Part shown: piece after piece, positions 33,217 through 45,320 of the stretch | Layout: each line of letters begins with the position of its first letter | Position numbering within the stretch: the stretch's first letter is position 1 | From: Nymphaea colorata | Taxonomy: Eukaryota; Streptophyta; Magnoliopsida; Nymphaeales; Nymphaeaceae | Direction of reading: 5' to 3' | NCBI RefSeq assembly: GCF_008831285.2 | Contig: NC_045149.1 | Location: 12,714,629 to 12,778,628 of the forward strand | DNA length: 64,000 nucleotides | The notes under the pieces: model-generated | What the model was told of the DNA's origin: nothing | Database searches by the model: none | What the model saw: only the letters and a program-made list of their open reading frames with translations | Translations under genes and position numbers: made by a program

Positions 33217-36200
33217 TGTAACGATTTTGTTTTGGGCAGGTCGGATCCAGACCTGAACCCGAACTCCATCACTCGTAGAGGAAGCCCGACGCGGGTTCCC
33301 CTTCCTCATGTTCCTCTTTGTCTCCCTCTTCGTTGCCCTCTCATTCTGTAGGCGTGCATCAGATGTGGAGAAGAAGAAGGTGGAGGAAGGAGCAGTGGCG
33401 GTGCAGTGCAGCGGTGGCGGTGTAGTGCGGCGGCGATTAGGGTAACTAGGTTTCTCCCTCTCCCATCTGTTTCCCCTTCCTTCTCATCTTGTATTGTCCG
33501 AGCCCTCTCTGTCTGCACTCTCTTTTTTCACCACTCCTCACTCGCCCTCTCTTTGTCTTGCCTTTAGTCCCCCTCATCTTCGCTCTTTTGTTCCCCCAAA
33601 TCGTGTCATCCCTCTCCCTCTGTCCCGATCTCTCTGTCTGTCTCCCCTCTATCAACATTCTCTCACTCCCACAAGCTCTCACGCCCTCTCTCCTGTACTC
33701 CCTTCCTCCTTGGCTACTCTATCGTCTCTCTGCTCGCATCTCTCTCCCGCACTGTCTCACTCCTTCGCAATTTTCCTGCACTCTTTCTCTCTCCCTCCGT
33801 AACACCAGTCTCACTCTCATTGTTTTCCCCCTCTCCCTCAACCGAGCACTCTCCCTGTCTGCACACTCTCCCTCTCGCTTGCACCTGCCCTTTCTCCCTC
33901 ACCTAAACCCTCAATTTCCCCTCCCTTTGACTGTCCACCACCATGCACCTCTTTCCGTGTGTTGTCTCTCTCTCACTCCCACCCTCTCATGTCCTCTCTC
34001 GCCTCTCGCTTGCACCTGCCCTTTCTCCCTCACCTAAACCCTCAGTTTCCCCTCCCTTTGACTGTCCACCACCGTCCACCCCTTTCCGTGTGTTGTCTCT
34101 CTCTCACTCCCATCCTCTCATGTCCTCTCTCGCTCATCTTCAGCATCCCTCAACTGAACCGCCTCCCTCAATGTTACTGTAGGCTCTCTTCCAATGGCAG
34201 ACCCTTCGTTTGAACTTTCTTTCCCTCATTTTCGCCTACTTACTGTTGTTGGGTTGGAATTACAGCTTGAGGATGCTTCTTTCCCCTCATACCAGTGAAT
34301 TGACGGCATTGGTGGCAACGACATTATATAATTTTAGCCGCTTGGGGATCGGTCGAGCACTTGAGGTGGCTGCTGTGAGCACTATAGCAGTTTAGACTCT
34401 AATAATGGGGTGAGAGAGGTCTAATCGAGCCTAAATTGTCTAATACTTTTTGTTAATGCATATATAATTATTAATTGAGCATGCTTGATTCAAGATTGGA
34501 TGATTTAGAATGCCTGTTAGCGACATTGCTACTTTGGGTAAGGTCTTGGACTATTTTGGAGGGACAATGATCTATGTCTATAATTACATTTCTAACATGA
34601 TGGGTTAATATTTGGAGGGGTTAGGAAGCATGGTATAGATTTGATATAGTTGAGAAGGTTTAGAACCGTTTTAGCAAACTCGTGACTTATGCTATTGTTG
34701 AAGTGCATAACCGTGTTGCTTGTTGGGAAAGAGTATGTATGTTGAGAAGATGTCTCAATTAAGAAAGCAAGTGAGAAACTTATTAGTGATTGGTTAAGTC
34801 GAAAGCTCGAAGTTTAAATTGTTTGGTCACAGCCTTAAGAAGTTGGGATGAGACCTATTGGAGGGCTTTATGGACCGATAGCACCCTCTTGAGGCGATTA
34901 CCTATGCCTCAATGATTCCATGCCAAACTTGTTTAAATTGTAAAACGAAGCGAGTAAAGAATTTATCGCTTGATTATGTTTACAAATACACTGAGCATGT
35001 CGAGTAGACCTTGAGCGACAAAGTTCGAAGCTCAAGGCTTTTTGGGTATTTTTGGAGACACGTAACAAGTATCGGGGCATTCCAGGTAAATCCCTGCCTA
35101 AGCCAACTTTAGAATGTGTGTCTTTTAGGATCGTTGAATCCTATGATTGTGTTGTGAATGAATGTATGTATTTATGTGATTGGTTTTGTTTTTAAAATTA
35201 CTACACAATTGCATGTGCATGCTAGCAATGATAACTATTTATGATAGATGAAGTGGGGTATCGAGTCAAATATCTCATCGACCTTGATCATGCACTAGAA
35301 AACATTGTAAGATGATAACTACGTAGGACAACTATGAGCTAATAACAGATTAAGACTATTCTCTGTGGTTCGACTAAGTTTCGTAAGATGTGATTGATTT
35401 GTTTGATTGATATGAATGTTGCAATATGTTTCGTATACACTGCCATGGGCATGATGTAATTGAATGAATTTGAAGGGTAGTTGTATCTGTAAAATTATGA
35501 CAACTCGCAAAGAGTATTGACTATATGTGTAACCCTCGTGTGGAGGCATTTGGAGGTATGGGCGCATTCATGAAATAAACCAACCTCTTGTGCTAGCCGG
35601 TCATTTTGTGAATGTGCTATCATAATGATAAGAAAGAATAATAGATGTGAGGCCAGTGGGATATGACAATGTATTTGGGAGATGTGCCGCCCTTGCCACT
35701 GGTCTTACCAACTTGTAGCGCAGGCAGTGCAAGGCCCCACGATATCGTTGTGTGATGTGCTTGGAACGTTGGGCTCCTGCCTTCCCAACCTGAGTATCCT
35801 AAGGAAGGCTAAGCAACTCTCCTTAGAAGTCACATATCTATGGACGAGTGCTCTACCGCTGCAGTGTGAATGGAAGCGTATCGTTTTGGGTAACCACAGG
35901 GGTTGTCTCTCGACTGTAGGTCACCCGTGGTGTGCACATGTCTGTGTTTGCACCAATAGGAACTGTCCATTCACTAAAGCAAATGTAAATGAAAAGAATG
36001 TGAATGAAGTACATGTCAATGAAGTGAATGTGATTATTAAATATGTTAATTGTGGCCATTGAGTGACCTTTACATGTTGTAGTATATGTGAGGGGCTTCC
36101 AAGACAAGTCATGTGATTGCATGCTCCTATCACGATATGATAGTGTTTTGTTATAGTATTTGTTATATCCCAGATTCAAGCCCTTACCTTAGAGGGTTAG

Positions 36201-36609
36201 GGATTTATCTGGTGTGTTGCCATACTATGAAGACTAAGCCTTCTGTTATTTTCCTTTATCAGGTTTTGGTGTACCTGGGGCAGCTGGTTGATCAGATGGC
36301 TCTCTACTCACATCCTACTGGGGAGGTTTTGGGTGTATTGTAGTGCCGGCGTATCATGTTTTAGTCTCATTGATGTCTTATTTTTGTTAGACGTTAATGT
36401 TGTGGTTTTGGGACATTTTTATCATATGTATTATTGAGAAATATGATGTGATTTTATATGAACTAAATTTATCATATAATGAAAAGTTGCCCCACTATCT
36501 TTGATTTGTATAGCTCATTTCTTTTTGAATTGTTGTGTCCTCGCACCTCAATGTTTATGTTTTAACCAAAAAATAAGTTATCTGAGGGTCAAAGGGTTGA
36601 GATGTGATA
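33217..36609 (+). repeat. Gypsy LTR, family A, with adjacent primer-binding site
   Basis: Starts TGTAACGATTTTG and runs 'tcggatccagacctgaaccc', as the LTRs at 52,728 and 58,940 do. It then holds a long CT-rich block (33,480-34,180), the 'ggcattccaggtaaatccctgcct' block near 35,080, the 'gtatcgagtcaaatatctcatcgacc' block near 35,265, and an end '..ggttgagatgtgata' where the others have gtgtgaca. It is 3,393 bp. Because a primer site follows, this was a 5' LTR. Diverged from the complete copy. Confidence 0.88.
33871..34132 (+). repeat. 131-base tandem duplication inside the LTR
   Basis: The unit 'cctctcgcttgcacctgccctttctccctcacc..' occurs at 33,871-34,001 and 34,002-34,132 with only a few differences. 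It explains the long pyrimidine-rich open frames here, which are not genes. Confidence 0.9.
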
Positions 36610-36613
36610 GCTT

Positions 36614-36732
36614 TGGTATTAGAGCTATGGAAAAACCCCACTATGGATGTGAGTTAAAGCTATCTGTGAAGCCATGTTCCCCCGGTACGACCTACTTGAT
36701 TGAACTTTTATTATAGTTTCGATTTTACTAAG
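36614..36732 (+). other. Primer-binding site and 5' internal stub of a gypsy element
   Basis: TGGTATTAGAGC at 36,614-36,625 is a one-base variant of the initiator-Met primer site. The next ~105 bases match the equivalent region after 55,571 (agttaaagc.tatctgtgaagcc.tgtt.ccc, acttgattgaactt). The match ends where the family B LTR begins at 36,733. Confidence 0.85.
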
Positions 36733-38261
36733 TGTTATCACCCCAAATTTTTCAAAAAATACTGTATTTGGATTTAATCCTAGACCCAAAACAAATTTGC
36801 CACTATTCATTCTAAAATTAATTTTTAAACCCAAGCTTAGATCCAAATCAAGCATTTCAAATAAAAATCCAAAATCAAGTTAAAAAATGACATAGTCTAG
36901 TTTTATAAGCGCCATGTGTGCGAGCACAGACCTCTCCTCATTTTATGGTTCTTCCTCACACCAAAATATGTTTTTGAAAGCCTAAAACGAAGCCGACCAC
37001 TCTTTTATAACAAAAAAATCAGTTTTCTACATATTCAGAATAAAAAAAGAGGTTTTATGGTATTTTATCTTATTTTCTTTTTATTTAAATTAAGTTAAAA
37101 AAAGAGGTTTTCCGTGCCGCAGGCAACAGGTTGCGCGATCGCGTTACCAAGACGCGGGCGCTGTTGTGCATGGCGCGCAACAATGCCCGGGCAGGGGCCT
37201 ACGACGATGTAGCCCCCCCCCCTTTCTTGCAAAAACCACCCCTTTGGGAGTGGTTTTGGTTTCTTTGGGTGGGCAATAGCATTGCCCACACCTCAAAAGG
37301 GTGTTTGTAGGGCTAATGGCCAATCCCATTTAGTCAAAACCTATTCCTTAGAAAAAAAATTGAAAATAATTCAAAATTTTTTGAAATTCGAATGAAAATA
37401 TTGTGAAATTCAAAAAAATTTGAATTTTGAGTTTTGGCTCCAAAACTCTCTATAAATACCCCCACAATGTTCTCTGTTGGGGATGTGCCAACCATGGAGG
37501 AACCTCTTGTGCTTTCACACTTGAAATTCCAAAATTTTCTTTGCTCTCTCTTTCCATTTCTCTCTTCTTCTCCAACCTTGGGAGCAAGCTTCATCAAGCT
37601 ACAACTCCTCAAAGGAGCACAAAGAGATCTCTTGGTGGTTCATCATCTTGGAGCTTCATCTTAGATGACTCCAAGATCATTAAAAAAAGATGACTCATTT
37701 CTAATATCATTCATATTTAAGGTATGTAGTCATCCTCTTATTTCCATCTATTTTCATTTCTTCTAGCCACCTAACCATGGCCGTGCAAGAGAGCTCAAAT
37801 GATTTCCTATCCAGGATCGAGAGCCATATCTTGAGTGCACCAGGAGTATGAGCAAGGCGAAATAAATTCTATTTCTTCATTTATTTCCAAAATATGCTTG
37901 CTATATTGTCTTCATTTATCATTCATGTTTGAAATGATGCTCATGCATGATGTTTTAATTTTTCTTAATTGATGAGTAAATGCACGGTAAGAATGAGAGT
38001 GTGGTTTCAGACTCTTTATTGTTTTGTTAATTTTTGAGGTTCGGACTTGTCCAACTCGAGGAAAATCTTCACGAATATGTACATGTTAGTATGCATTTTT
38101 ATATCATTTGGTGCTAGTTTCTTTTTTAATAATCCTATCAGGAACCCGAATGAGCATCTTATCGTGTGGTTTGATCTTCTTCCATACCCAATGGTGGAAG
38201 AAGTATATATATATATATATATATCATCTCTCCATATTTTTATTTTGTTCTCTCTCTTTCT

Positions 38262-38262
<1 letters not shown>
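36733..38262 (+). repeat. Family B LTR, plus-strand copy, right end lost
   Basis: Starts TGTTATCACCCCAAATTTTTC and is collinear with the solo LTR at 29,633-32,033 read on the minus strand. Shared parts include the GC-rich patch near 37,120-37,210, the TATA box ctctataaatacccc near 37,447, 'gccaaccatggaggaacctct' near 37,488, 'catggccgtgcaagagag' near 37,780, and 'cccaatggtggaagaa' near 38,190. After the TA tracts at 38,204 and 38,264 the homology fades, so the true end is not seen. Confidence 0.82.
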
Positions 38263-38263
<1 letters not shown>

Positions 38264-38331
<68 letters not shown>

Positions 38332-38385
38332 GCAGTCGACACTTAAAAACTCTTGGCGCATCACCGGTGTCTTCCTTGTAATCTC

Positions 38386-38430
<45 letters not shown>
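38264..38430. repeat. Long TA tracts
   Basis: (TA)n at 38,264-38,324 and 38,389-38,430, with a shorter tract before them at 38,204-38,224 and one after at 38,606-38,637. Confidence 0.95.
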
Positions 38431-38433
<3 letters not shown>

Positions 38434-38600
38434 CTTGAGTTGGACCCGCAATACCCAGACCATCATAGCCGAGTACCCAACTACTCATCGAGCCCAGCTC
38501 ATTGCCTACCCTTAATCATTTATATGAGATCCTAAGATCTTAAACCTTCGCACCTTAGATATCAAATCATCGAAGAACTCCACTGCACCATGGTGGTAAA

Positions 38601-38640
<40 letters not shown>

Positions 38641-38812
38641 CTCGAGTTGGACCCGCAATACCCAGACCATCATAGCCGAGTACCCAACTACTCATCGAGC
38701 CCAGCTCATTGCCTACCCTTAATCATTTATATGAGATCCTAAGATCTTAAACCTTCGCACCTTAGATATCAAATCATCGAAGAACTCCACTGCACCATGG
38801 TGGTAAAACGTG
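38431..38812. repeat. 175-base duplication separated by a TA tract
   Basis: Units at 38,431-38,605 and 38,638-38,812, both 175 bases, differ at one base (cagcttgag against cagctcgag). Each is preceded by a TA tract. The unit itself has no recognised function. Confidence 0.95.
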
Positions 38813-40243
38813 GCACCACCATGTTACAAACAGGTTGGATGTGGGACAACTAAAAAACATTAAATTCGTCGCAAAATTGGATTTGTATAACAGTACAGGA
38901 CAAACAGATGCATGTCATATATGATTTTTCTAGAACCTCTTCATGCCGTGCTTCGAGGCAGATGACATGAATTGAATTCATATTTCTTGGTTTCTTGCAC
39001 GGACGTGCATAATCTGTGACGTGGAGTTTATTGAAAGTACCTGGATGATTCTAGCTGTAAATCATACAATGCATGTTACATTTAATGTAGCTACCATAAA
39101 GGTTGGAAATCAGAGGTATGGAAATCGATTTTACCTATGGTGAGGTTTGGTGTGGAAAGTCTGCAATCGGGTGTGCCACGGAGAAGGCCGTCCACCACCA
39201 CATCAGGCAGCTAAACATTTGTTGCAAGATGTTCAGAACCTCAGGGAGAAGGAGCTTTTAAAAGGCAAATGGCACTGACAGGCTATGCTCTGGTTCACCA
39301 GGGGCATTGATGCAGAGGCAGTGCAAAGGACTTCCCACTGGACCTACAATGTCCACATTGCAGTTCATAATCACCCCACCTGGTTCAAAATGAGCTATGG
39401 AGTTTTCAGGCTGACAGGTGAGATAGCTACTGCTGGAGTACTCACCCAAGGCAGTTTCACAATCTCATGCTGCATTCTATATTTGATGAGATCATCTCGA
39501 TGATTCCACAATCTTTCACTTGCGGTAGGGCCAAGGCTACGTTGGAACAAACTCAGGTGGCTGCTTGACAGCCCAATGGAAGCAGACGTTTGTAATTCAA
39601 TGTTTTTCCACTCCAGGAATTATATCAAAGTTACTAAGGACAACCCGTCTGCTGATGTGATCTCTATTTTGTTGAAGCCTTGCCCCATGGGGACAAAGCT
39701 AAGTTGGGACACACTGCCATGATTCTCAGGCTGTAAACCCCTTACGTTTTTGTACACTGTATATATTGATTCTTTTGATCAATAAAGTTGGGGGTATCCC
39801 CGGCAAGCTTTGCAGCAGAATATGAATGAGCCATGAGTAGTGTCTTACAATGCGCAAAAACATATAACAAATAAAACTGCATGCAAATGGAACTGAACTT
39901 GAGTTTTACCTGAATTGGTTCTAGTTTTAGACTCAATTGTCTCGGTAAATGGGTTCAAATTAGATGAAATTTGGGGATCAGGCCTTAGGCATACCCTAAA
40001 GTTTACTTGAAGCAACAGAATATGGAATGGAGCCCTAGGATGAAAGGGAGCTAATCAAAAGTTCACTACAAGCTATGGATTTTAGAAAAAAACCTGAAAT
40101 TTGGGGTTTAAAGAAAATGTTACATCATTTTGGGTAAGAGATAGAACAAACGACCTCAGATCTTCACAAAATTGGGGCATTGAAAAGTAGACTTCTCAAG
40201 CTTTCCAGTGATACCTTATTTGCAGAAAACTGATAACTACAAG
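38813..40243. other. Intergenic DNA; possible 3' tail of a dead retroposon
   Basis: No family recognised. Around 39,740-39,800 the sequence 'ttttgtacactgtatatattg..gatcaataaagttgg' looks like the 3' end of a transcript or LINE, and about 600 bases before it has weak open frames with several stops. This could be a decayed retroposed sequence. Confidence 0.3.
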
Positions 40244-40410
40244 CAGGGGTGGAGCCAAGGGAGCCGCTCGCCCCCAACACCAACACGCCCCTAAATTTAA
40301 AAAACTTCATTTATCCTATATAAAAATTTTGAAAAAATTATATTTCAACCCCTGTTAAATATTTTGAAACTATAACTTGGCCCTCATGAAAAATTCCTGG
40401 TTCCTCCCTG
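40244..40410. mobile_element. Small hAT-like MITE, copy 6 (167 bp)
   Basis: Starts caggggtggagccaagg and ends ggttcctccctg. The 8-bp flanks actacaag (40,236-40,243) and actacgag (40,411-40,418) differ by one. The interior 'tataaaaattttgaaaaaattatatttcaacccctg' matches copies 3 and 4. Confidence 0.82.
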
Positions 40411-41085
40411 ACTACGAGTCCATAAGTTGTGCTAAAAGCTAGGGTTATAGTGAAGATTTCCACCAAAAGCAGCAGAAAATAGACTGTAAAGAATTATCAT
40501 GACAGGGCAGCTAAAAAGATCGGCTTTTGATGAAATTTAGGGTATGAAAAGAAGACACAGAGAGCTTTCCAGCAAGATATTATATGTGAAAATCTAAGGT
40601 ATGGGAAAGGAGTTATAGATTCTGAAAGTTAACTAATTTGCTAGATTATTTCTGCCAATTGCAGAAAACTATTCTGATTGGAGGGGCAAACGTGCTGGGG
40701 CCTAAAGAACTTGGTTTTTATGTAACCATGGATGAGACCTTCTGCAGTTATAAGTGCAAGATGTATTCCGTATTTCATACCGACATCCACACTAAATCAA
40801 CTCTTCTTTCAGATTGCAAGTTTTACCAAACACAACAAGCTTTTGTAAAAATTAGGTTCTTGAGAACTTAGAGAGTGAAAAATTGGAAAATAAGAAATGG
40901 AAATATTTTCAACTAGACAAGCTCTTAAGATTGGATAGCAGATCCAAATCCTTCTCTGGTTCTATGATGCTGTAAAAGCTTTAAGTCTAGATCCGTTGTT
41001 TTGTTCTATTTTTCCTGAAGCTTGAATCACAATATCCTCGAGAGTGACATAAATAAACATGAGACGTAAAACACATCTTTTCAAG

Positions 41086-41122
<37 letters not shown>
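41086..41122. repeat. (CA)n(TA)n microsatellite
   Basis: About 10 CA units followed by about 8 TA units. Confidence 0.95.
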
Positions 41123-41131
41123 CGAATGATG

Positions 41132-41251
41132 CATGATTAATGTTTCAGTAGACAAATCATAATTACTACACACAATCTTCCATGCTTATATATATAGAAG
41201 ATGAATATTATGTGTAGTAATTATGACTTATCTACTGAACCATGAATCATG
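41132..41251. repeat. 120-base hairpin (fold-back)
   Basis: The two halves are inverted copies along their full length: catgatta.tg.ttcagtaga pairs with the right end, and cataattactacaca pairs with tgtgtagtaattatg, with a short tatatata loop. About six mismatches in each ~58-base arm. It could be a small MITE or a hairpin RNA locus. Confidence 0.88.
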
Positions 41252-42724
41252 TCCCACAGCTAGCTGCTGCATAGGAGTGGGAAGCTTACCTTACAGAGCC
41301 ATCTGTGAAACACAAGACGGACAGCTCCTTGTTCCATCTCTTGGTCTTTCCCTCTCATGGCCTTCCTCCTCTTCTGCTACCCCTTCCCCTCTCAGCACTT
41401 TATTTCTATGCTCATCTAGTGGCCGAGCCACATGTGAGCTTGTACAGCAGTTGCCCACACGAATATAATATATCCCATAGAATTCCTTTATTTACATATT
41501 AATCGGCCCTTAGATATGCCCTTCGAACATTGTCTTATGCATATATAATTAGGTGCCACTCAATCAATTTGTTATATATTTGAATGGTGCAAGATTTTTT
41601 GAATTTGTACTCACCCAAAAATTTCTTGCATACTGCATGTATCCTTTCCACTCTCTCTCTCTCTCTCTCTCTTGGTAGAGGTCCCGTGGATTTTCAGTCC
41701 AGGTGGTCTGTCGCACCAGTGTTCTTCGCTTGCTGAGTTCCCACCATCACAGCTCCCACCTTTACTTCCCTCACCGCTGGAGCCAGCCTCGCCTTCTCCA
41801 TGGAGTCCTGCCTGCTCTCTGTTGCGCTCCCCCAAGGTACCTTTCTTGCCCCTTCCTTTTTCTTATTTGCGAGTTGGGAGTTTGCACGCGTCCACCTTTG
41901 GATGCCCAGACCCGATGCTGCTTGCTGCCCAGTCTGATCTTGGCAACATCCAGTCCTTTGCACCATCACAGTCGATTGCCCACCCGTCTGCAGGGAGTCG
42001 TCTCCTTGAGGTCGCTATTGTTGCTCGCTCTTTTTCGACTATGGGCTCCGTTGCCTTGACCTCTAGCATTTTGTCACCCCCAGTCAGCCTACCTCTCCCT
42101 GTTGCCTGTTTCTTGCTCTTTACCCTTGTTACCGGCCCCCTCTGCCCCTCTACCACCCAGGACCTCCTCCTTTGCCCACCTGCTCTGGTTTTCTTCTGTT
42201 CTTTTGGTTGTAGCTTTATCACTGACTTGGCTTCCCTACATATACTACTCTCTGGGCTCAGTTGCGGCTGTCCTCGCAACTCCGCCAGCCTACCACTCCC
42301 CTTGTTAGCATTGGCCTCCCCCACTTCCCTTGTGTTGACACATTTTCCCTCGCTCTGCATCTCAATTCTGTGCCCACCATTGCCCCTCATCCTCCCCTCT
42401 CTCTCTTGCTCGGTTGCCTAGTCCCACCATTGGACCTATTGTTTGTCCCCTCCTGCCTGATAGGTTGCCACCTGTCTCTGCCTTGTTAGATGTTGAGCTA
42501 AGCATCTCCCTTTCGGATGCGCTTGCCGCTCTTAAGGTCTCTCTCTTGTAGGAGCAACTTGATTTCTTGCGTTCATCTTTTGTTGTCCCTATTGCGCCGG
42601 CCTCCCACTCCAGCCTTGCCAGGTTGCGGTGGGAATTGTGTAGGATTGAGGCTTCCGTTGCTTCCATCCTCCCTCCTGGTGTTGCTAGGATGGTCAGGCG
42701 TGCATCGCTTCACGTGGTTCCCCC

Positions 42725-43460
42725 ATGAGGGTTGCGTGTTGGAATGTGCGAGGCCTGAGTGCCTGTTATCGGCGTAGATATCTCTCTTCTTGGGTCCATC
42801 AACATGGATCTTCAGTGCTTATCGTGGTTGAGACCAAGCTGTCTGTGATCTCTCATACTTGTGTTCGTACTTTGTTGCGTCAACTGTCCTTTGGGTTCCT
42901 ACCAGCTAATGGGGCCGCTGGCGGCATCCTGCTGGCTTGATCTTCGCTTCTTATAGGGATACTTGTGCATGTTGGTAGGTACTCTATCTCACCTTCTCTC
43001 AATGATCTCTGGCCCAATGGCCCGGTCTTAGTTACTGCGGTCTATAGCTCTTGTGTTGGAGCTTTGCGTGACCAGCTATGGGCTGAGCTGCATCATGCTT
43101 GTCAGCTTGCTCATTTGCCTTAGCTTTTAGTAGGGTACTTCAATTGTTTGCTTAGCCCTGCTGACTCATCCTCTTCTATCACTTCTGATCCGTCTATGTC
43201 TGCTTTTCACTCATTTGTTGAAGAGTTCGGTCTTTTTGACGTGCCTCTGAATAATGGTAAGTTTACTTGGTCCAACAATAGGAATCCTCCCATTCTTCGT
43301 AGGTTGGATCGTGTCTTCCTCTCGTCTAGGCTGTTCTCTACGTTTCCTTCGTCCTCCTTGGTTCTTGGACCGAGGCACTTGTCAGATCATGCTCCGCTAC
43401 TCCTTTCCCTTATTCAGGGTAGGGCTGGTACCAAGTGCGCCAGGTTTTGATTTGAGCTTT
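42725..43460 (+). pseudogene. LINE endonuclease domain remnant
   Basis: MRVACWNVRGLSACYRRRYL matches the start of plant L1 endonucleases (xxWNVRGL), followed by VVETKLS (catalytic Glu), a central break near 42,940, VGYFNCLLSP (position of the GDFN motif, with Asp replaced), FTWSNNR..ILRRLDRVFLS (FTWxN and LDR motifs) and LSDHAPL (SDH catalytic His). Stops and at least one frameshift. Confidence 0.88.
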
Positions 43461-44019
43461 GGTGGCTCCATGACGATTCCTTTGTGGCTACCATCCCTAA
43501 ATAGTGGGCTCAAATCGTCATGGTAGGTGGCTGCTTTCAGGCTCTCGCGGAAGTTGCATTCCATTAGGAGGGAAGTCTTCGCTTGAAAACGCATTTTCTA
43601 GAGCGGCAAATTTTCTGAGGTGATCGTTTGGGATGAGGAGATCTTGTCCATCCAGTCTTTTGACAATATTTTTTGCAGATCAGTCTTCCCATCTCCTATG
43701 TCTCAGTGTCTTGCTTAGGAGTGGTAGATTAGGGAGTCCATCCATTGGCAGCAACGTTCTATGCTGGGTTGGCTTTCGTATGGAGACCAGAATTCTAGAT
43801 TCTTGCACTTAGCCACCTCTCAAAGACGTCGTCAGACATTGCTCCAGTCCATAGTTACCGGGCATAAGGTTTTTCTTGGTGATGACATTCTCCCGGGTTT
43901 GACCGCTCATTTTCGAGATTTCTACTCTAAGCCTCTTCGCTTCCGTGCCCCATTGCCAGACTTTCACCTCTCCTCCATCTCCGTCTCATGTGCGTTCTCT
44001 CTTGAGCGGCCCTTCTTAC

Positions 44020-45320
44020 ACTGAAAGATATCAAGAATGCTGTCTGGGCCCTTGGCTCTGGTAAGGCGCTCGGCATTGATGGTTTTCCTATTGAATATTT
44101 TCGCACCATTTGGGAGGCTTGTAGCGCTGATGTGTTTGTGTTTTGTGATGAATTTGCCTACAACTTCATCTTTCTTAAGGAATTTAGTCAAGCCACATGC
44201 ATCTTAGTGCCTAAGCATCTTAACACTACGAATGTCACATACTTACGCCCGATCTCTATCTTAGGCACACCTTACAAGATTATTGCTAAATTACTTTTCT
44301 TACGGCTTGCGCCTGTTATGCCTTCTATCATTAACCCCTTCTAAGTTGCTTTCATCAAGGGTCGGCATTTGCAGGACGTTGTTGTCCTGGCCAATGAGGT
44401 TGTTCACTCCCTATACTCTCTGCGTCTTCCTTCCTTCATCCTTAAGTTGGACATCTCTAAGGCCTTTGATTCGGTTAGTTGAGAGTTCCTTTCTGACCTC
44501 CTCACCCGCCTTGCTTTTGGTCTGTCGTTTAGTTAGTGGATCCTTTCGCTTGTCACTGGGGGCCAGCTTGCGGTCTCCTTCAATGGGATGTGTGGCGATT
44601 TCTTTTGTCTCGGTCGTGGCCTCCGTCAAGGTTGTTCGTTATTGCCTTTGCTTTTCAACTTAGTTGCCGAGTGCTTTTCTACTTTATTTCATTATGCTGC
44701 GGTCGTTGGCTTCCTCACACCGCATTCACTTCTCTACTTACAGGCCTTCTCCACCCTTCAGTATGTTGACGACTTTCTCCTGTTTGGCACTGCTTCCCAC
44801 CAACAAATTGTGAGAACTTGGTTCATCCTTCGGGTTTTTGAGCTCATCTCGGGTCTTTTTAATTATTCCTCTAAATGTCACCTTTCCCTCATTCACGAGG
44901 ATCCTACCACGGTATTTCTTACGGAAGCTTGCTTTGGGTGTAAGGCTGCTGGCCTACCTATGGACTACTTGAGTCTTCAGATTACGTTGTTGCCTCCTGC
45001 ACCCTCCTTTTGGAATGGAGTGGAGCAGAAGCTTGCTGATCGCCTTCAGTATTGGCAGGAAAAGCTGTTTTCTCTCCCAGGTCGTATTACTCTTGCTAAG
45101 CACTGTCTTGCGTTTGTCCTCCTCCATGCTCTGGTGATCTTTCGACCTCCTGAGGCTGTTCTGAAAAGGTTTGACAAGATCATTCGTAAATTTACATGGA
45201 ATGGTGTTCGGCTTTCGGATCGCCTTGCGCGTTGGGATATGATTGCCCTTCTGCATCTTCTTGGGGGTGCTGAGGTTACCAACCTTAGTCGGGTTTTTGA
45301 ATCTTCTCTGTGTTTTTGAT
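44020..45320 (+). pseudogene. LINE reverse transcriptase remnant
   Basis: ALGSGKALGIDGFPIEYF (KxPGPDGF block), TNVTYLRPISILGTPYKIIAK, KGRHLQDVVVLANEVVHS, LKLDISKAFDSV (first catalytic Asp), RGLRQGCSLLPLLFNLVAE, and LQYVDDFLLFG (catalytic YVDD kept). Stops occur near 44,342, 44,480 and 44,535. The segment 44,588-45,319 stays open for 243 codons and ends in the thumb and connection region. Confidence 0.9.

Noticed and set aside
33489-34213. Long open frames in a Ser/Leu/Pro-rich reading
   Set aside because: They come from the pyrimidine-rich, tandemly duplicated block of a gypsy LTR; several frames are open at once, which is a composition effect.
29633-38262. One large element bounded by the two family B LTRs
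   Set aside because: The LTRs point in opposite directions, and the left one has its own target duplication, so they are independent insertions.
38016-38466. Open frames encoding runs of Ile-Tyr
   Set aside because: These are translations of the TA tracts, not proteins.
41672-42421. A 249-codon open frame as a host gene
   Set aside because: It lies at the ORF1 position of a decayed LINE in CT-rich sequence, other frames are open too, and no family is recognisable.
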